From positions 1 to 6,168 of the forward strand of contig CAYSLA010000193.1 of the NCBI GenBank assembly GCA_964431685.1: a DNA stretch of 6,168 nucleotides. The letters run 5' to 3'. A program made the position numbers and the translations under genes. This DNA is from CAYSLA01 sp964431685 (GTDB taxonomy: Bacteria; Armatimonadota; UBA5829). A model generated the notes under the pieces. It made no database searches, had not been told where the DNA came from, and was given only the letters and a program-made list of their open reading frames with translations. Below, piece after piece: positions 6,142 through 6,168 of the stretch (position 1 is the stretch's first letter; each line of letters opens with the position of its first letter).

Positions 6142-6168
6142 ATGGTTGTACTATTCCGAAGTGCCCTT
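6142..6168 (+). CDS. start of an unidentified plus-strand gene, cut by the window edge
   Basis: Only nine codons are visible (MVVLFRSAL), too few to identify a product. The start is supported by AGGGG six bases upstream of the ATG and by a near-consensus promoter ending 30 bp before it. An earlier ATG at 6110 overlaps the -10 box and meets a stop after nine codons, so it is not the start. The gene is divergent from the export operon and shares its control region; it might be a regulator or another exopolysaccharide gene, but nothing in the visible part says which. Confidence 0.5.

Noticed and set aside
1..6168. Mobile element, CRISPR array or tRNA
   Set aside because: No transposase or integrase motifs, no regularly spaced repeats and no tRNA-like cloverleaf were recognised by eye on either strand.

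Overview
The window holds most of an exopolysaccharide export and protein-sorting operon on the minus strand. It reads from about 5.6 kb down to the left edge: a Wza-like outer-membrane polysaccharide export protein, a Wzz/Wzc-like chain-length protein with a BY-kinase-type domain, an exosortase fused to an EpsI domain, and the first part of an O-antigen ligase/Wzy-type membrane protein that runs off the left edge. Gaps between the genes are small (23, 32 and 0-33 bp). No terminator is visible between them, and three of the four genes have clear Shine-Dalgarno sequences, so a single transcript is likely. A near-consensus sigma-70 promoter (TTGGCT, 17 bp, TATAAT) sits about 45 bp before the first gene. 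It shows that translation of that gene begins at a GTG at 5601, not at the in-frame ATG further upstream.

To the right lies about 540 bp without a convincing gene. It is a divergent control region: the operon promoter faces left, and a second sigma-70 promoter (TTGACA, 17 bp, TAGAAT) faces right. The right-facing promoter leads, after a short leader and a good ribosome binding site, into the first nine codons of a plus-strand gene cut by the window edge. Two related 15-bp sequences spaced 23 bp apart lie just upstream of the right-facing promoter and look like operator or activator sites.

The organism is a diderm bacterium: the locus encodes an outer-membrane export protein and an exosortase, which occur in Gram-negative-type lineages. 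Base composition looks moderately GC-rich. Exosortase/EpsI fusions next to Wza, Wzc and Wzy homologues are known from Proteobacteria and from environmental phyla such as Verrucomicrobia, Planctomycetes and Armatimonadetes. The sequence alone does not settle which.

Together the genes suggest this division of labour: the Wzy-like protein polymerises (or ligates) a surface glycan at the inner membrane, the Wzz/Wzc-like protein controls chain length and links to the export channel, and the Wza-like protein carries the polymer out. The exosortase cleaves the C-terminal sorting tails of partner proteins that become part of, or are anchored in, the extracellular matrix. The main oddity is the kinase-like domain: its Walker A lysine is an arginine and its usual oligomerisation motif is lost, although the Walker A' motif and a small C-terminal tyrosine cluster remain. 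No sorting-signal substrate is encoded in the window.
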